From positions 3,906,001 to 3,970,000 of the forward strand of contig NZ_CP028924.1 of assembly GCF_003061515.1 (NCBI RefSeq): 64,000 nt of DNA, given 5' to 3'. Origin of the DNA: Colwellia sp. Arc7-D. GTDB taxonomy: Bacteria; Pseudomonadota; Gammaproteobacteria; Enterobacterales; Alteromonadaceae. Below are positions 28,087-36,583 of this stretch, one piece after another (positions within the stretch are counted from its first letter, which is position 1; every line of letters starts with the position of its first letter). Position numbers and translations under genes: made by a program. The notes beneath the pieces were generated by a model. It saw only the letters and a list, made by a program, of their open reading frames with translations. It ran no database searches and was not told the DNA's origin.

Positions 28087-28719
28087 ATGCTAGAATTACT
28101 TTATTGGCTTGACCTTTTCGGCGTTATTGTTTTTGCCTTTTCAGGGGCGTTAATGGCCGGTCGCTATCAACTCGACCCATTTGGTGTTGCCGTATTATCT
28201 GCGGTTACCGCAATTGGCGGCGGCACTATTCGCGATGTAATTTTACAAACGCCAGTATTTTGGGTCAAAAATCCAATATATCTGTATGTCATTCTAGCGA
28301 CTGCCGTACTCACTATTATTTTTATTCGATGCCCTAAACGTATTCCCAAACGATTTCTTTTGGTTTCCGATGCCTTTGGTTTAGCTTTGTTTGCTGTATT
28401 AGGCACTGAAAAAGCCTTAACCTTAGGTGCAGCTGTTCCCGTTGCTATTTTATTGGGCATGGTGACAGGTGTTGCTGGCGGTATGATCCGCGACGTACTT
28501 TGTAATGTTATTCCGATGATATTACGACAAGAAATTTACGCCACTGCGGCTATTTTAGGTGGCGTATTATTTACCTCACTCACCTATCTAGACCTTCCTG
28601 CCCATGTTGCCATTATTGGCTCAATATTAGGTGCATTAGCGTTACGTTTAGCTGCTATTTATTGGCGAGTAACCTTGCCAGCTTTTGAATTAATTGATCA
28701 TGATGAAAGTAATAAATAG
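28087..28719 (+). CDS. TRIC-family (UPF0126) cation channel-like membrane protein
   Basis: The 210-residue protein has about seven membrane helices arranged as two repeats. Each repeat carries the family glycine-rich motif: AIGGGTIRDVIL near residue 50 and GVAGGMIRDVLC near residue 135, with SGALMAGRY near the N-terminus. Bacterial UPF0126 proteins are homologues of trimeric intracellular cation channels and may conduct potassium or other small ions; transport of glycine or other solutes has also been suggested for some. It follows the rhodanese gene by 11 bp. Confidence 0.88.
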   Translation: MLELLYWLDLFGVIVFAFSGALMAGRYQLDPFGVAVLSAVTAIGGGTIRDVILQTPVFWVKNPIYLYVILATAVLTIIFIRCPKRIPKRFLLVSDAFGLALFAVLGTEKALTLGAAVPVAILLGMVTGVAGGMIRDVLCNVIPMILRQEIYATAAILGGVLFTSLTYLDLPAHVAIIGSILGALALRLAAIYWRVTLPAFELIDHDESNK

Positions 28720-28734
28720 CCATATATATCGATT

Positions 28735-28764
28735 GTGAACTAAGTGGGTGTCAGCTTAGTCCAC
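28735..28764 (-). terminator. hairpin between convergent TRIC-type gene and fumC
   Basis: GTGAACTAAG and CTTAGTCCAC form a 10-bp stem with one A-C mismatch on the plus strand, which becomes a G-U pair in minus-strand RNA. There is no clear T run. Confidence 0.4.
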
Positions 28765-28850
28765 ATTAAAATCATTTACTCACTACATCCTTGTAAAGCA
28801 TATCTATTCGCTGATATATGAAATTTGTCAGCTGTTTATATGATTATATT

Positions 28851-30221
28851 TTATTCACGGGTAAGTCGTTTAGGGTCGAGTAGTTTAATAAGTTCGGCTT
28901 CACTGATATCCGTGAGTTCTCTTGCCACATCTAACACCGTTCTTTTTTCTTCATACGCTTTTTTAGCAATCTCGGCGCTTTTGTCATAACCAATTAACTG
29001 GTTTAACGCCGTTGCTAAAATAGGATTTTTTGCCAAGTTATGATTAATCATCGAATGATTTACTTTCATATCTTTAATTACTTTATCGGCAAGTGCCATG
29101 CTGCTTGACGTTAAAAGTTGAATACTTTGCACCAACGTATGACCAATCAAAGGTAGCATGGTGTTGAGTTGAAAGTTACCCGATTGCCCAGCTATTGTAA
29201 CAGTGGTGTCGTTGCCAATAACCTGAGTACAAGCCATTAAAACCGCTTCTGGGATCACAGGGTTAACTTTGCCTGGCATAATACTGCTGCCTTTTTGTAG
29301 TTCGGGTAGCTGTAATTCATTTAAGCCATTTAAAGGCCCACTGCTCAGCCAACGAATGTCATTACTTACTTTACTCAGACTAACCGCTGTAGTTTTTAGC
29401 ACACCACTGATCTGCACGGCTGTATCTTGAGCACTTATGGCGCGAAAATAATTATCAGCAGGGGTAAATGATAATCCTGTTCTTTGCGTTAATACCCGAG
29501 TAACAATGCCTGAAAATTCTGGATGTGTGTTAACACCTGTACCGATTGCGGTTCCGCCAATAGCCAATTTCAATAAACTCGGTAAGCTATTTTCCAACTG
29601 TTGATGTGCATAACGAATTTGACTACTCCAGCCACTTATTTCCTGAGCGAAACTTAACGGCATAGCATCCATTAAATGCGTTCTGCCAGTTTTAATGGTG
29701 TTGTGGTGTTCACTCGCTTTTGCATCCAAGGTATCGCTCAAATGCTGAAGTGCGGGTAACAATTCATCAGAGATAAGCTTTGCTGCACTTAAGTGGATAC
29801 ATGACGGGATAACGTCATTAGAGCTTTGCCCCATGTTCACGTCATCGTTTGGGTGAAGAATAATTTTTTGCTGACTATGTCGTTTAACTAACGAGACAAT
29901 AACTTCATTAACGTTCATATTAGTGCTGGTGCCCGAGCCAGTTTGAAATACATCAACTGGGAACTGATTAACGTGAAAACCGTCAGCAACTTCTTTGGCA
30001 GCCAGTTGAATAGCAGCAGATTTATCAGTATCAAGCAGCCCTAATTCTTGATTAGCTTGAGCGCAGGCGCTTTTTAGTGTCGCTAGTGCCCATAGAAATG
30101 CTCGCGGCATTTTTAGCTCGCTAATGGTAAAATTGGTCAGGGCTTTGGCCGTTTCAGTACCATATAATATATCGGTTATCTCACTACTCTTTGATGGTTT
30201 ATTGTCGTCATTTTTTTGCAT
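28851..30221 (-). CDS. fumC: class II fumarate hydratase
   Basis: FumC interconverts fumarate and malate in the TCA cycle without an iron-sulfur cluster, so it stays active under oxidative stress or iron limitation. The 456-residue product carries the superfamily signature GSSIMPGKVNP (near residue 315) and the class II motifs SGTSTNMNVNEVI, NMGQSSNDVIPS and TGRTHLMDAMP. The length is close to E. coli FumC (467). It is monocistronic on the minus strand. E. coli fumC is regulated by SoxRS and ArcA; no operator was identified here. Confidence 0.95.
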   Translation of the reverse strand: MQKNDDNKPSKSSEITDILYGTETAKALTNFTISELKMPRAFLWALATLKSACAQANQELGLLDTDKSAAIQLAAKEVADGFHVNQFPVDVFQTGSGTSTNMNVNEVIVSLVKRHSQQKIILHPNDDVNMGQSSNDVIPSCIHLSAAKLISDELLPALQHLSDTLDAKASEHHNTIKTGRTHLMDAMPLSFAQEISGWSSQIRYAHQQLENSLPSLLKLAIGGTAIGTGVNTHPEFSGIVTRVLTQRTGLSFTPADNYFRAISAQDTAVQISGVLKTTAVSLSKVSNDIRWLSSGPLNGLNELQLPELQKGSSIMPGKVNPVIPEAVLMACTQVIGNDTTVTIAGQSGNFQLNTMLPLIGHTLVQSIQLLTSSSMALADKVIKDMKVNHSMINHNLAKNPILATALNQLIGYDKSAEIAKKAYEEKRTVLDVARELTDISEAELIKLLDPKRLTRE

Positions 30222-30330
30222 TTAGTTATCCTTTAATTACGCGATAATAGTAGCTTGAAAATTTTTCGCCAACTAACTTTACGCCCATGGCAATAATGGG
30301 CATATTACTGTGAGAATATATTTAATTTGA

Positions 30331-31092
30331 CTACTTATTGAATATGAGTTTATTTTTAACTTCTGCTAGATACTCAACATCATTCAATTTGTCTTCATTG
30401 TATTCTGGACACGCTTTTATCTGCTCAAAACTAAGATTACAGGTGACCGTTTTTTCTTCCCAATTTAACTTATCTAAATGCTTTGGAGAAATCAGTACTT
30501 TTTTGCCGCCAGGTAGCCAATCACGGGTATCAACCACAATGTAAAGCAAAGACCAACTATGGGTGTCACAAATAAAGTCTTTGATATAGCCTTTTTTACC
30601 ATCTAAAGCATCTATACCGTAATGTGTAATCTCATTGGTTGAGCGAAGATGGTTGGTAGTTTTAGCATTTTCACTTTCTTTGCTATCTTTTGGCAATGTT
30701 TTTGGGTTAACCAAAGCCATTGGATACGCGTATTCACCCCATGCTCCAGCCCCTCCCCAATAGTAACCATAGGCATAATAATCAAAATAGTTCTTTTCAA
30801 ACTCACGGGAAACGGTTTCGTGTTCATCTATTTGTGGACTGTTCTTAACCTTATCTTTTGTTATAGACACGTTAAGTTGCTGCTCTTTAGTATCGTATTC
30901 AAGCAGTGATATAGGGCTTATCAAGGTTTTTTCACTTAAGGGTACCCAAGGGCTGATATCAACAACCATAAACCTGATGGTCCAGTGTCTATCATCAAAA
31001 TACACATCTGTTACCTGCCCAATTTCACCATCTACTGCATGAATAGTGCTTCCGTTTAGCTCTTCCAAATTGACTAACATCACTTTCTCCAT
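30331..31092 (-). CDS. protein with two PRC-barrel domains
   Basis: The 253-residue protein contains two PRC-barrel-like units. The first is at about residues 1-75 (VNLEELNGSTIHAVDGEIGQVTDVYFDD), the second at about 150-230 (ITHYGIDALDGKKGYIKDFICD), joined by a Tyr/Gly/Ala-rich linker (YYAYGYYWGGAGAWGEYAYP). Both units share a W-x-x-x-x-x-V-V-D strand and a KVLISP or KTLISP strand. PRC barrels occur in photosynthetic reaction-centre H subunits, RimM and many stress proteins. This soluble two-domain form is uncharacterised and often found in environmental bacteria. No partner gene is adjacent. Confidence 0.8.
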   Translation of the reverse strand: MEKVMLVNLEELNGSTIHAVDGEIGQVTDVYFDDRHWTIRFMVVDISPWVPLSEKTLISPISLLEYDTKEQQLNVSITKDKVKNSPQIDEHETVSREFEKNYFDYYAYGYYWGGAGAWGEYAYPMALVNPKTLPKDSKESENAKTTNHLRSTNEITHYGIDALDGKKGYIKDFICDTHSWSLLYIVVDTRDWLPGGKKVLISPKHLDKLNWEEKTVTCNLSFEQIKACPEYNEDKLNDVEYLAEVKNKLIFNK

Positions 31093-31715
31093 ATTTGTTC
31101 GTTATATTTAACAATTGATTTTCATCAAAACATCAGAATTTTCGCTCTCATACGTCGATAATAATTTAAGATGATTTCGTACAAGCGCCCTATTTAATAT
31201 CTACGCAATCACCTATCACATTACTTAGTGTACGTAGTATAATTATAGTTCAAATTTTATTTATTTTAATATAAAAACACAATAACAATTAAAAACAACA
31301 ATGTAGCATCACAATAACAACCACCGAGCATTAATTATAGTTAGTACACTAACTATAATTAATGCTCGGCACAAAAATTTAATGGCTTATGATTGAGTTT
31401 TATCTGACAAATGTATGTGTTAAAGGCCATATCGGCAGTTACTAATTACTCAGTAGCACTGTTATTTGTCATTTTCTAAACTTAGCACGCCAATGTGTTC
31501 GTTATGAATAACCAGGCTATAACGAAAATAGCTTTATTTACCTTTTTCACTGACTCTTCTGATTATTGTTGATATATGGCGTAGTGTTTAGCGACTAATC
31601 ATTGACGTTTAACCGTATTCGATTTTCATGTATTTCATCAAGAGCAAAAAAAGTGGGAGGAAGCATCGAGGGGATAGGAAATTAGCTTTCAAGGCCGATG
31701 CTTTATAAGTGAAAG
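31093..31715. other. 623-bp intergenic region with a long perfect palindrome
   Basis: No supported gene was seen on either strand. The DNA is very AT-rich and contains the 46-bp inverted repeat listed separately. The PRC-barrel promoter must lie at its left end. Confidence 0.6.
31324..31369. repeat. perfect 21-bp inverted repeat (palindromic element)
   Basis: Two 21-base arms, beginning CCGAGCATTAATTATAG and ending at GCTCGG, match perfectly around a TACA spacer. Neither side has a T run, and the nearest stop codon (the solute-binding protein, minus strand) is about 350 bp away, so it is a poor candidate for an ordinary terminator. It could be a small mobile-element remnant, a large operator or an RNA hairpin. 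Confidence 0.9.
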
Positions 31716-32465
31716 TTAGCGAGCAAGCTCGCTTGACACGAATACTTTATCTATCGCTTGCTGAAACTTCTCAACCAACTGCTGCTCGATATCAGAGCTA
31801 AGCGCAAAATAATAATGTTTTGATGGAAAGCGGTAAATAATTTCAAAATCAGCGGGATCAAGATCCGATGAAGTTAAGGTCTCACGCCAGCCATCTTCAC
31901 CAAATATCCATAAATCTATCCGTCCAGCACTTAACATCAGACCCAAGTTTGTTGAGTGAGAAAGCAAGGTAATTCTGTCCAGCGGAACGCCTACCTCTTG
32001 AAGTATCTCCTCGCCGACATCATCTCTTACAGCACCGGTAATATATCCCATCATATCTTCTGGTTTGCTGATCGTAAGTTTACGTATTTTCAACGCTATC
32101 AAAACATCACTTTCAGAAGCAATAGGCCCGACCCATTGAAAGTCATTCTCTCGTTCGGGCGTTCTAATGGTGCTAAACAAAACCGTGTTAGGTCCCTTTT
32201 GAGCATTACTAAAACCTCTTGCCCAAGGTTGCACTAATATATTCTCGCGTTTTACTGGACTACCAGCACTCAACGAAGCAGCCAAAAGTAAATCTACCGC
32301 AGGTCCTTGCAATTTTCCATCTCGAATATAATTAAATGAAGCACTACTTTCAGTAATATAAGTAAGCTCATTAAGTTCGGTTGCGAATACCAAACTACTA
32401 TTAGTCAAAGCAATAAATGCCACCAACATGCCTATAATCGAAAACCTATAAAAAACTTGATGCAT
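31716..32465 (-). CDS. solitary periplasmic solute-binding protein (SBP_bac_3-like)
   Basis: A signal peptide (about 28 residues, SIIGMLVAFIALTNSSLVFA) is followed by a two-lobed periplasmic binding domain of the amino-acid type. Visible features are LTYITESSASFNYIRDGKLQGPAVDLL, VLFSTIRTPERENDFQWVGPI, and the second-lobe LGLMLSAGRIDLWIFGEDG. There are no ABC permease or ATPase genes nearby. Such lone proteins are common in Alteromonadales, and their ligands and partners are mostly unknown; some feed sensor proteins. The ligand cannot be read from the sequence. Confidence 0.8.
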   Translation of the reverse strand: MHQVFYRFSIIGMLVAFIALTNSSLVFATELNELTYITESSASFNYIRDGKLQGPAVDLLLAASLSAGSPVKRENILVQPWARGFSNAQKGPNTVLFSTIRTPERENDFQWVGPIASESDVLIALKIRKLTISKPEDMMGYITGAVRDDVGEEILQEVGVPLDRITLLSHSTNLGLMLSAGRIDLWIFGEDGWRETLTSSDLDPADFEIIYRFPSKHYYFALSSDIEQQLVEKFQQAIDKVFVSSELAR

Positions 32466-32741
32466 ACCACTCCAAATGACAAAGAAATTTTAATGCTGAC
32501 ACTTAAATCTTCTCAATATTCGAGATAACAATAAACCTGAACGCTAAGGTTAGCTGAAAAAACAATGAGTGCTCAATCTAAGCAGGTAATTTAAATCATG
32601 CTTTATCATTTGTCAGATCCTACTTTTTATCCATTTTATATTAATGTAGAGATCCCTTTACTACTTTTAAATAATTCAATATGAATAAAGTATAAGCGAT
32701 AGTTCATAAAAGCCACATTTATCACTTAGTTTTTTCTAATT

Positions 32742-33551
32742 TTACACTTGTGGTAACCACATAGTAGCAGCCGCACCAAATATACCAACACCCATCACTA
32801 GCGTTGCAACAGCAAGCACTAATGAAACAATATATTTTCCAGTTGCATCAGCTTTATTCTGTGCCCAAAAATATAATTCTACTAGGGCTAACGGAATAAG
32901 GTACTGAGCAAATGCTAAGGCTATAATAAAAGGCCCTTCGAAGGTTTCAGGGTCAAAGCCAACAGGTGCTTGGTGTATTAAAATCCAAGCCATTAAGCCA
33001 ACACGAAAAAACCAGCCTCCATTTACAACCATAAATAAGCGCAATGCCCATTGACGATGTTGTTTAATCTTACGTGCTATTGCATTGCGTAAAGCGAGAA
33101 TGGCAAAGGTGATAATGAGCAACACCATAATATTCATAGCAAAAAACATTGCCTGACCGCCGGGCATTTTTTCATAGCCCCAAATAAGATATAGCCCCAA
33201 AATACTGCCGATAAAAATAGTCAGTAGGTATATACGACCATTTATTCTGTGAAATTTAGGAAATTTTTCTCGAATTAGAAGAATAAGTTGCAAGGGCCCA
33301 AGTCCCATAATAACTACAGCGATTAAAACATGAATAATCAGGGCGATTAATCCAGACTGATTACCATTTGGAGACTCCAAAACCCCAGTATTACCTGCAA
33401 GCAATGCACCACCATAATGGGCAATGACGTAGTACACCATGATCCATTGGCCGATAACTGCCACAACAAACCAAAACTTTGCGATATTGCTTAATATTAC
33501 ATCTGCTCGTGTTGCAATATTATCAACCTTAACGATTTCACTTTCGTTCAT
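32742..33551 (-). CDS. DUF2306 membrane protein
   Basis: The 269-residue protein has about seven membrane helices and the DUF2306 pattern: KFHRINGRIYLLTIFIGSILG in the middle and HRQWALRLFMVVNGGWFFRVG after it, the conserved histidines and arginines lying at helix ends. The family resembles haem-binding or ferric-reductase-like membrane proteins in helix layout, but no function is established. It stands alone between two long intergenic regions. Confidence 0.8.
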   Translation of the reverse strand: MNESEIVKVDNIATRADVILSNIAKFWFVVAVIGQWIMVYYVIAHYGGALLAGNTGVLESPNGNQSGLIALIIHVLIAVVIMGLGPLQLILLIREKFPKFHRINGRIYLLTIFIGSILGLYLIWGYEKMPGGQAMFFAMNIMVLLIITFAILALRNAIARKIKQHRQWALRLFMVVNGGWFFRVGLMAWILIHQAPVGFDPETFEGPFIIALAFAQYLIPLALVELYFWAQNKADATGKYIVSLVLAVATLVMGVGIFGAAATMWLPQV

Positions 33552-34001
33552 ACCTTATCCCTTTAACTTTATTTTTTTATTATCAGAAGTGATGTTGCAA
33601 AGGGTATTCCACATTATATTTATATTAATTTCAGATGGTTATAAATTTAATTTATATCTAAAGGAAAGTTTTCACTATTAAAAGGCTTTTTTGACCAATA
33701 TTTAATAAAGAGGCGATATTGGGAATCTCACCAATACTAAAATTTTACTGCCAACACCTTGGCATAACATGGTTAGAAAGTAGACATTTAAAAGCAGTGA
33801 AATACGTAACTCTTTAACCTTAGAATATATAAAAACAGAAAATACGAGAGAGGGAAGCAATATCTTTTGGGAATAATAAGTTCAAACCGCTACAGTAGCG
33901 TATATTATTGCTGGTGGTTTTTAAGCGAAGGTACTCTAATATGTTAAAGATATACCGATAGCGCTATTTTTTTAGCGACTATCGGTAAATTAATACCTTT
34001 T
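33552..34001. other. 450-bp intergenic region without a visible gene
   Basis: No open frame with a ribosome binding site was seen. The only structure is the hairpin at its right end, listed separately. The DUF2306 promoter must lie at the left end. Confidence 0.5.
33953..33987 (-). terminator. terminator-like hairpin after the small membrane protein gene
   Basis: TACCGATAG and CTATCGGTA form an outer stem and CGCTA/TAGCG an inner stem, with one bulged base and a T-rich loop. It lies 15 bases past the stop of the minus-strand gene ending at 34002. The tail on that strand (TATCTTT) is only weakly T-rich. Confidence 0.6.
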
Positions 34002-34262
34002 TTATTTACTTGATTTAGGTACAGCAAAATTAGCATAAATAGTTGTTGCTGCTCCGCTCACAAGCAATAGCATCGCAATACCAAACATAGCTTCACTTTG
34101 GGCTTCAAAAGCCATGAAGTATATTCCTAAAGCAACAAAGAGTAAGCCAAGATAAATAAACACTTTGGGATGAGATGATATTAGTCCGGGTGTTTGGGCG
34201 TTTTTTAATGTTTTAGATTTATTATGCGCTGAAGCTTTTCTTTTGTGCTTATTTGTCGGCAT
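34002..34262 (-). CDS. small two-helix membrane protein, unrecognised
   Basis: The 86-residue protein starts at the ATG at 34262, six bases after a clear AAGGAG site; an upstream in-frame TTG at 34268 is less likely. A lysine-rich N-terminal third (KHKRKASAHNKSKTLK) precedes two membrane helices (VFIYLGLLFVALGIYFMAF and AMFGIAMLLLVSGAATTIYA) joined by a short acidic loop. I do not recognise the family. The positive-inside rule puts the basic tail in the cytoplasm. Confidence 0.7.
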   Translation of the reverse strand: MPTNKHKRKASAHNKSKTLKNAQTPGLISSHPKVFIYLGLLFVALGIYFMAFEAQSEAMFGIAMLLLVSGAATTIYANFAVPKSSK

Positions 34263-34640
34263 TACCAACTCCTTTAATCAGTACCTCATGATCGAGGCAA
34301 TTTAAAAACACGATAAATTAAGTCCACATTAAAGTTATCTTAAGTAATTTACACAGTAGCAAGCAACATATTTATCATCACTATTTTTAGATAGTTAGGC
34401 AGCAACTCGTTAAAAAATTAAATCATAGGTGAAGTGATGACGTTACAACTACAATAAATGTTAGTGCATTTAATATGTAAACTATGTAAATAATGACATA
34501 TATTAATCAACATATTAGCCAAACGTCTTATTGTTAAGGTCTTTGGCATTTGTTAAGGTTCGCCGCTTATTTAAAAAATTGCAAAAACAAGCGATAATTT
34601 ATCCACTTTATTATACAAACACATAAGAGAAACGTGCTTT
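34263..34640. other. 378-bp divergent intergenic region upstream of cstA
   Basis: AT-rich with no supported gene. It must contain promoters for the small membrane protein and for cstA. No clear CRP site (TGTGA-N6-TCACA) was found, although cstA is CRP-dependent in E. coli. Confidence 0.5.
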
Positions 34641-36119
34641 ATGATCATCTTTTTTATCTGTCTCACCATTCTAATACTGGGTTACAAATTTTATAGCCCC
34701 TTTGTAGCAAAACAAGCAGGTTTAGACTCTACTATTGATACACCTCAGAAGCGCTTTAGTGAAGGTGTTGATTATGTGCCTATTCATCCAGTACGCGCGT
34801 TTTTAATTCAATTTTTAAATATTGCCGGTGTAGGCCCAATATTTGGCCCAATACTGGGTGCATTATATGGTCCAATAGCCTTAGTTTGGATAGTATTAGG
34901 TAACGTTTTAGGTGGTGCTGTTCACGACTTCTTCTCAGGAGTTATGAGTATTAAAGAAGACGGAAAAAGCTTACCTGAAATAGCAGGAAAATATTACAAC
35001 GTTGTTTTTAAAGGCTTTATGTTGATATTTACGGCTATGTTACTGTTTTTCGTCGGTGTAGTATTTATCATGAGTCCTGCGGGATTACTCAGTAATTTAG
35101 ATTTTTTCGAAGGTACTATTTTAGCTAATAATACCTTTTGGGTATTAGCTATTTTAGCTTATTACTTTTTAGCAACCTTATTGCCGATTGATAAAATAAT
35201 CACTAAATTTTATCCATTTTTTGGTTTATTAATGATCGTGATGACAGTTTCAATTGCCATAGCACTTTTATTTAATGCACCACACTTACCTATAACAGGC
35301 GATTTTTTAGCGTACTTTGAAGCCGATCACGCACACGACTTTTTAACACCAAACCCTGACGGCTTACCAGCCTGGCCACTGTTATTTATTACCATTACCT
35401 GTGGTGCAATTAGTGGTTTTCATTCAACTCAAGCACCTATTATTGCTCGCTGCCTAACTAATGAAAAATATGTACGCCCGGTATATTACGGTGCCATGAT
35501 CAGTGAAGGTGTTGTGGGTTGTGTTTGGGCACTTGCTGGTATTGCAGCATTCCCTGAGGGTTATGCTGGATTAAAAGCACTGCTCGATGCAGGTGGTCCT
35601 GGATTAGTAGTTAATCATGTCGCAAATAGTTATCTTGGCGTATTTGGCGGAGTTATGGCGATTATTGCAGTTGCTGTTTTCCCTATAACATCTGGTGATA
35701 CTGCGTTTCGCTCATTGCGCTTAACGGTTGTTGATGCTTTTAATATTCCACAAAGCATGAGAAATCGATTATTGCTTGCGGTACCAATATTGACTATTGC
35801 TTACTTTATGACAAAACTCGATTTTACAGTAATTTGGCGTTATTTTGCGTTTTCAAATATGTTGCTCTCTACCAGCGTGTTATGGCTCGCAACAAAATAT
35901 TTATTTGATCGTGGTACTTTCCATTGGATAACCAGTATACCTGCTGTAATCGCAACAGCCGTAACACTCTCCTATATTATGACCGCTGGAATAGGCTTTA
36001 ACTTATCAAGCGAATACGGTAAACCTATTGGTATTACTGTAGCGATATTGGGCTTGATTTTACTGGTTATTGTTCACCTTGCTAAGGGTAAAAAAACTAA
36101 ATTAGCAGTCGATACTTAA
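34641..36119 (+). CDS. cstA: short-form carbon starvation protein CstA
   Basis: CstA-family proteins are inner-membrane transporters; E. coli CstA and BtsT take up peptides and pyruvate. The 492-residue product has the family N-terminal block (TPQKRFSEGVDYVPIHPVRAF), LNIAGVGPIFGPILGALYGP, HDFFSGVMSIKEDGKSLPEI and CGAISGFHSTQAP. It is about 200 residues shorter than E. coli CstA (701), belonging to the short group whose C-terminal part is missing or replaced by few helices. About 12-14 membrane segments are seen. It is monocistronic with a strong terminator after it. Confidence 0.88.
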   Translation: MIIFFICLTILILGYKFYSPFVAKQAGLDSTIDTPQKRFSEGVDYVPIHPVRAFLIQFLNIAGVGPIFGPILGALYGPIALVWIVLGNVLGGAVHDFFSGVMSIKEDGKSLPEIAGKYYNVVFKGFMLIFTAMLLFFVGVVFIMSPAGLLSNLDFFEGTILANNTFWVLAILAYYFLATLLPIDKIITKFYPFFGLLMIVMTVSIAIALLFNAPHLPITGDFLAYFEADHAHDFLTPNPDGLPAWPLLFITITCGAISGFHSTQAPIIARCLTNEKYVRPVYYGAMISEGVVGCVWALAGIAAFPEGYAGLKALLDAGGPGLVVNHVANSYLGVFGGVMAIIAVAVFPITSGDTAFRSLRLTVVDAFNIPQSMRNRLLLAVPILTIAYFMTKLDFTVIWRYFAFSNMLLSTSVLWLATKYLFDRGTFHWITSIPAVIATAVTLSYIMTAGIGFNLSSEYGKPIGITVAILGLILLVIVHLAKGKKTKLAVDT

Positions 36120-36145
36120 TGTAGAAAATACACTTTTAAATAATT

Positions 36146-36185
36146 AAAAACCCCAGCAATTTAACCATTAATTACTGGGGTTTTT
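36146..36185 (+). terminator. Rho-independent terminator of cstA
   Basis: AAAAACCCCAG and CTGGGGTTTTT are perfectly complementary with an 18-base loop. The A-rich and T-rich flanks make it work in both directions, so it also serves the minus-strand small gene ending at 36209. Confidence 0.92.
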
Positions 36186-36208
36186 CATATCTATAGCTGC
36201 TGTAATTG

Positions 36209-36376
36209 CTATCTGGGCCCAGCTAAAAACCAGATTATCAAACCGACAACGGGGAATAATAACACCACTAATGCCCAAACAATTTTTTCAGCCGTTGACG
36301 CACTTGATTTTAAAATACTAAGAATCGCCCAAATTGCGATAATTAAATGTATAAGTCCTAAAATACCTGTAAACAT
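36209..36376 (-). CDS. PLDc_N-type small membrane protein
   Basis: A 55-residue open frame begins at the ATG at 36376 with AAGGAT nine bases upstream and ends TAG at 36209. It has two hydrophobic helices, GILGLIHLIIAIWAILSIL and ALVVLLFPVVGLIIWFLAGPR. The second, with P-x-x-G-x-x-x-W-x-x-x-GPR, is the signature of the PLDc_N domain found at the N-terminus of cardiolipin synthases and as tiny free-standing proteins. No phospholipase D domain follows. The function of the free-standing form is unknown. Confidence 0.8.
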   Translation of the reverse strand: MFTGILGLIHLIIAIWAILSILKSSASTAEKIVWALVVLLFPVVGLIIWFLAGPR

Positions 36377-36583
36377 AAATTCTATCCTTAAGGATTATTA
36401 ATTTTATCTCAACCACGAATATATTCGTGTAATTCATCAGTTATATTAAAGCATAATACATAAACTTACTTTAGACTAAGTAGAAGTAATTGATAAAGCA
36501 AATAATTGGATTTAAAGTATACCGCTTACAAGGTGTTTGTTGTTGTGAGTGCTTAATTCAATACTAAGTAATAAGGAAGAAAC

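Noticed and set aside
31717..31732. GCGAGC-AA-GCTCGC palindrome at the end of the solute-binding gene
   Set aside because: It lies in the last codons (Glu-Leu-Ala-Arg) and has no T run after it, so it is explained by coding sequence.
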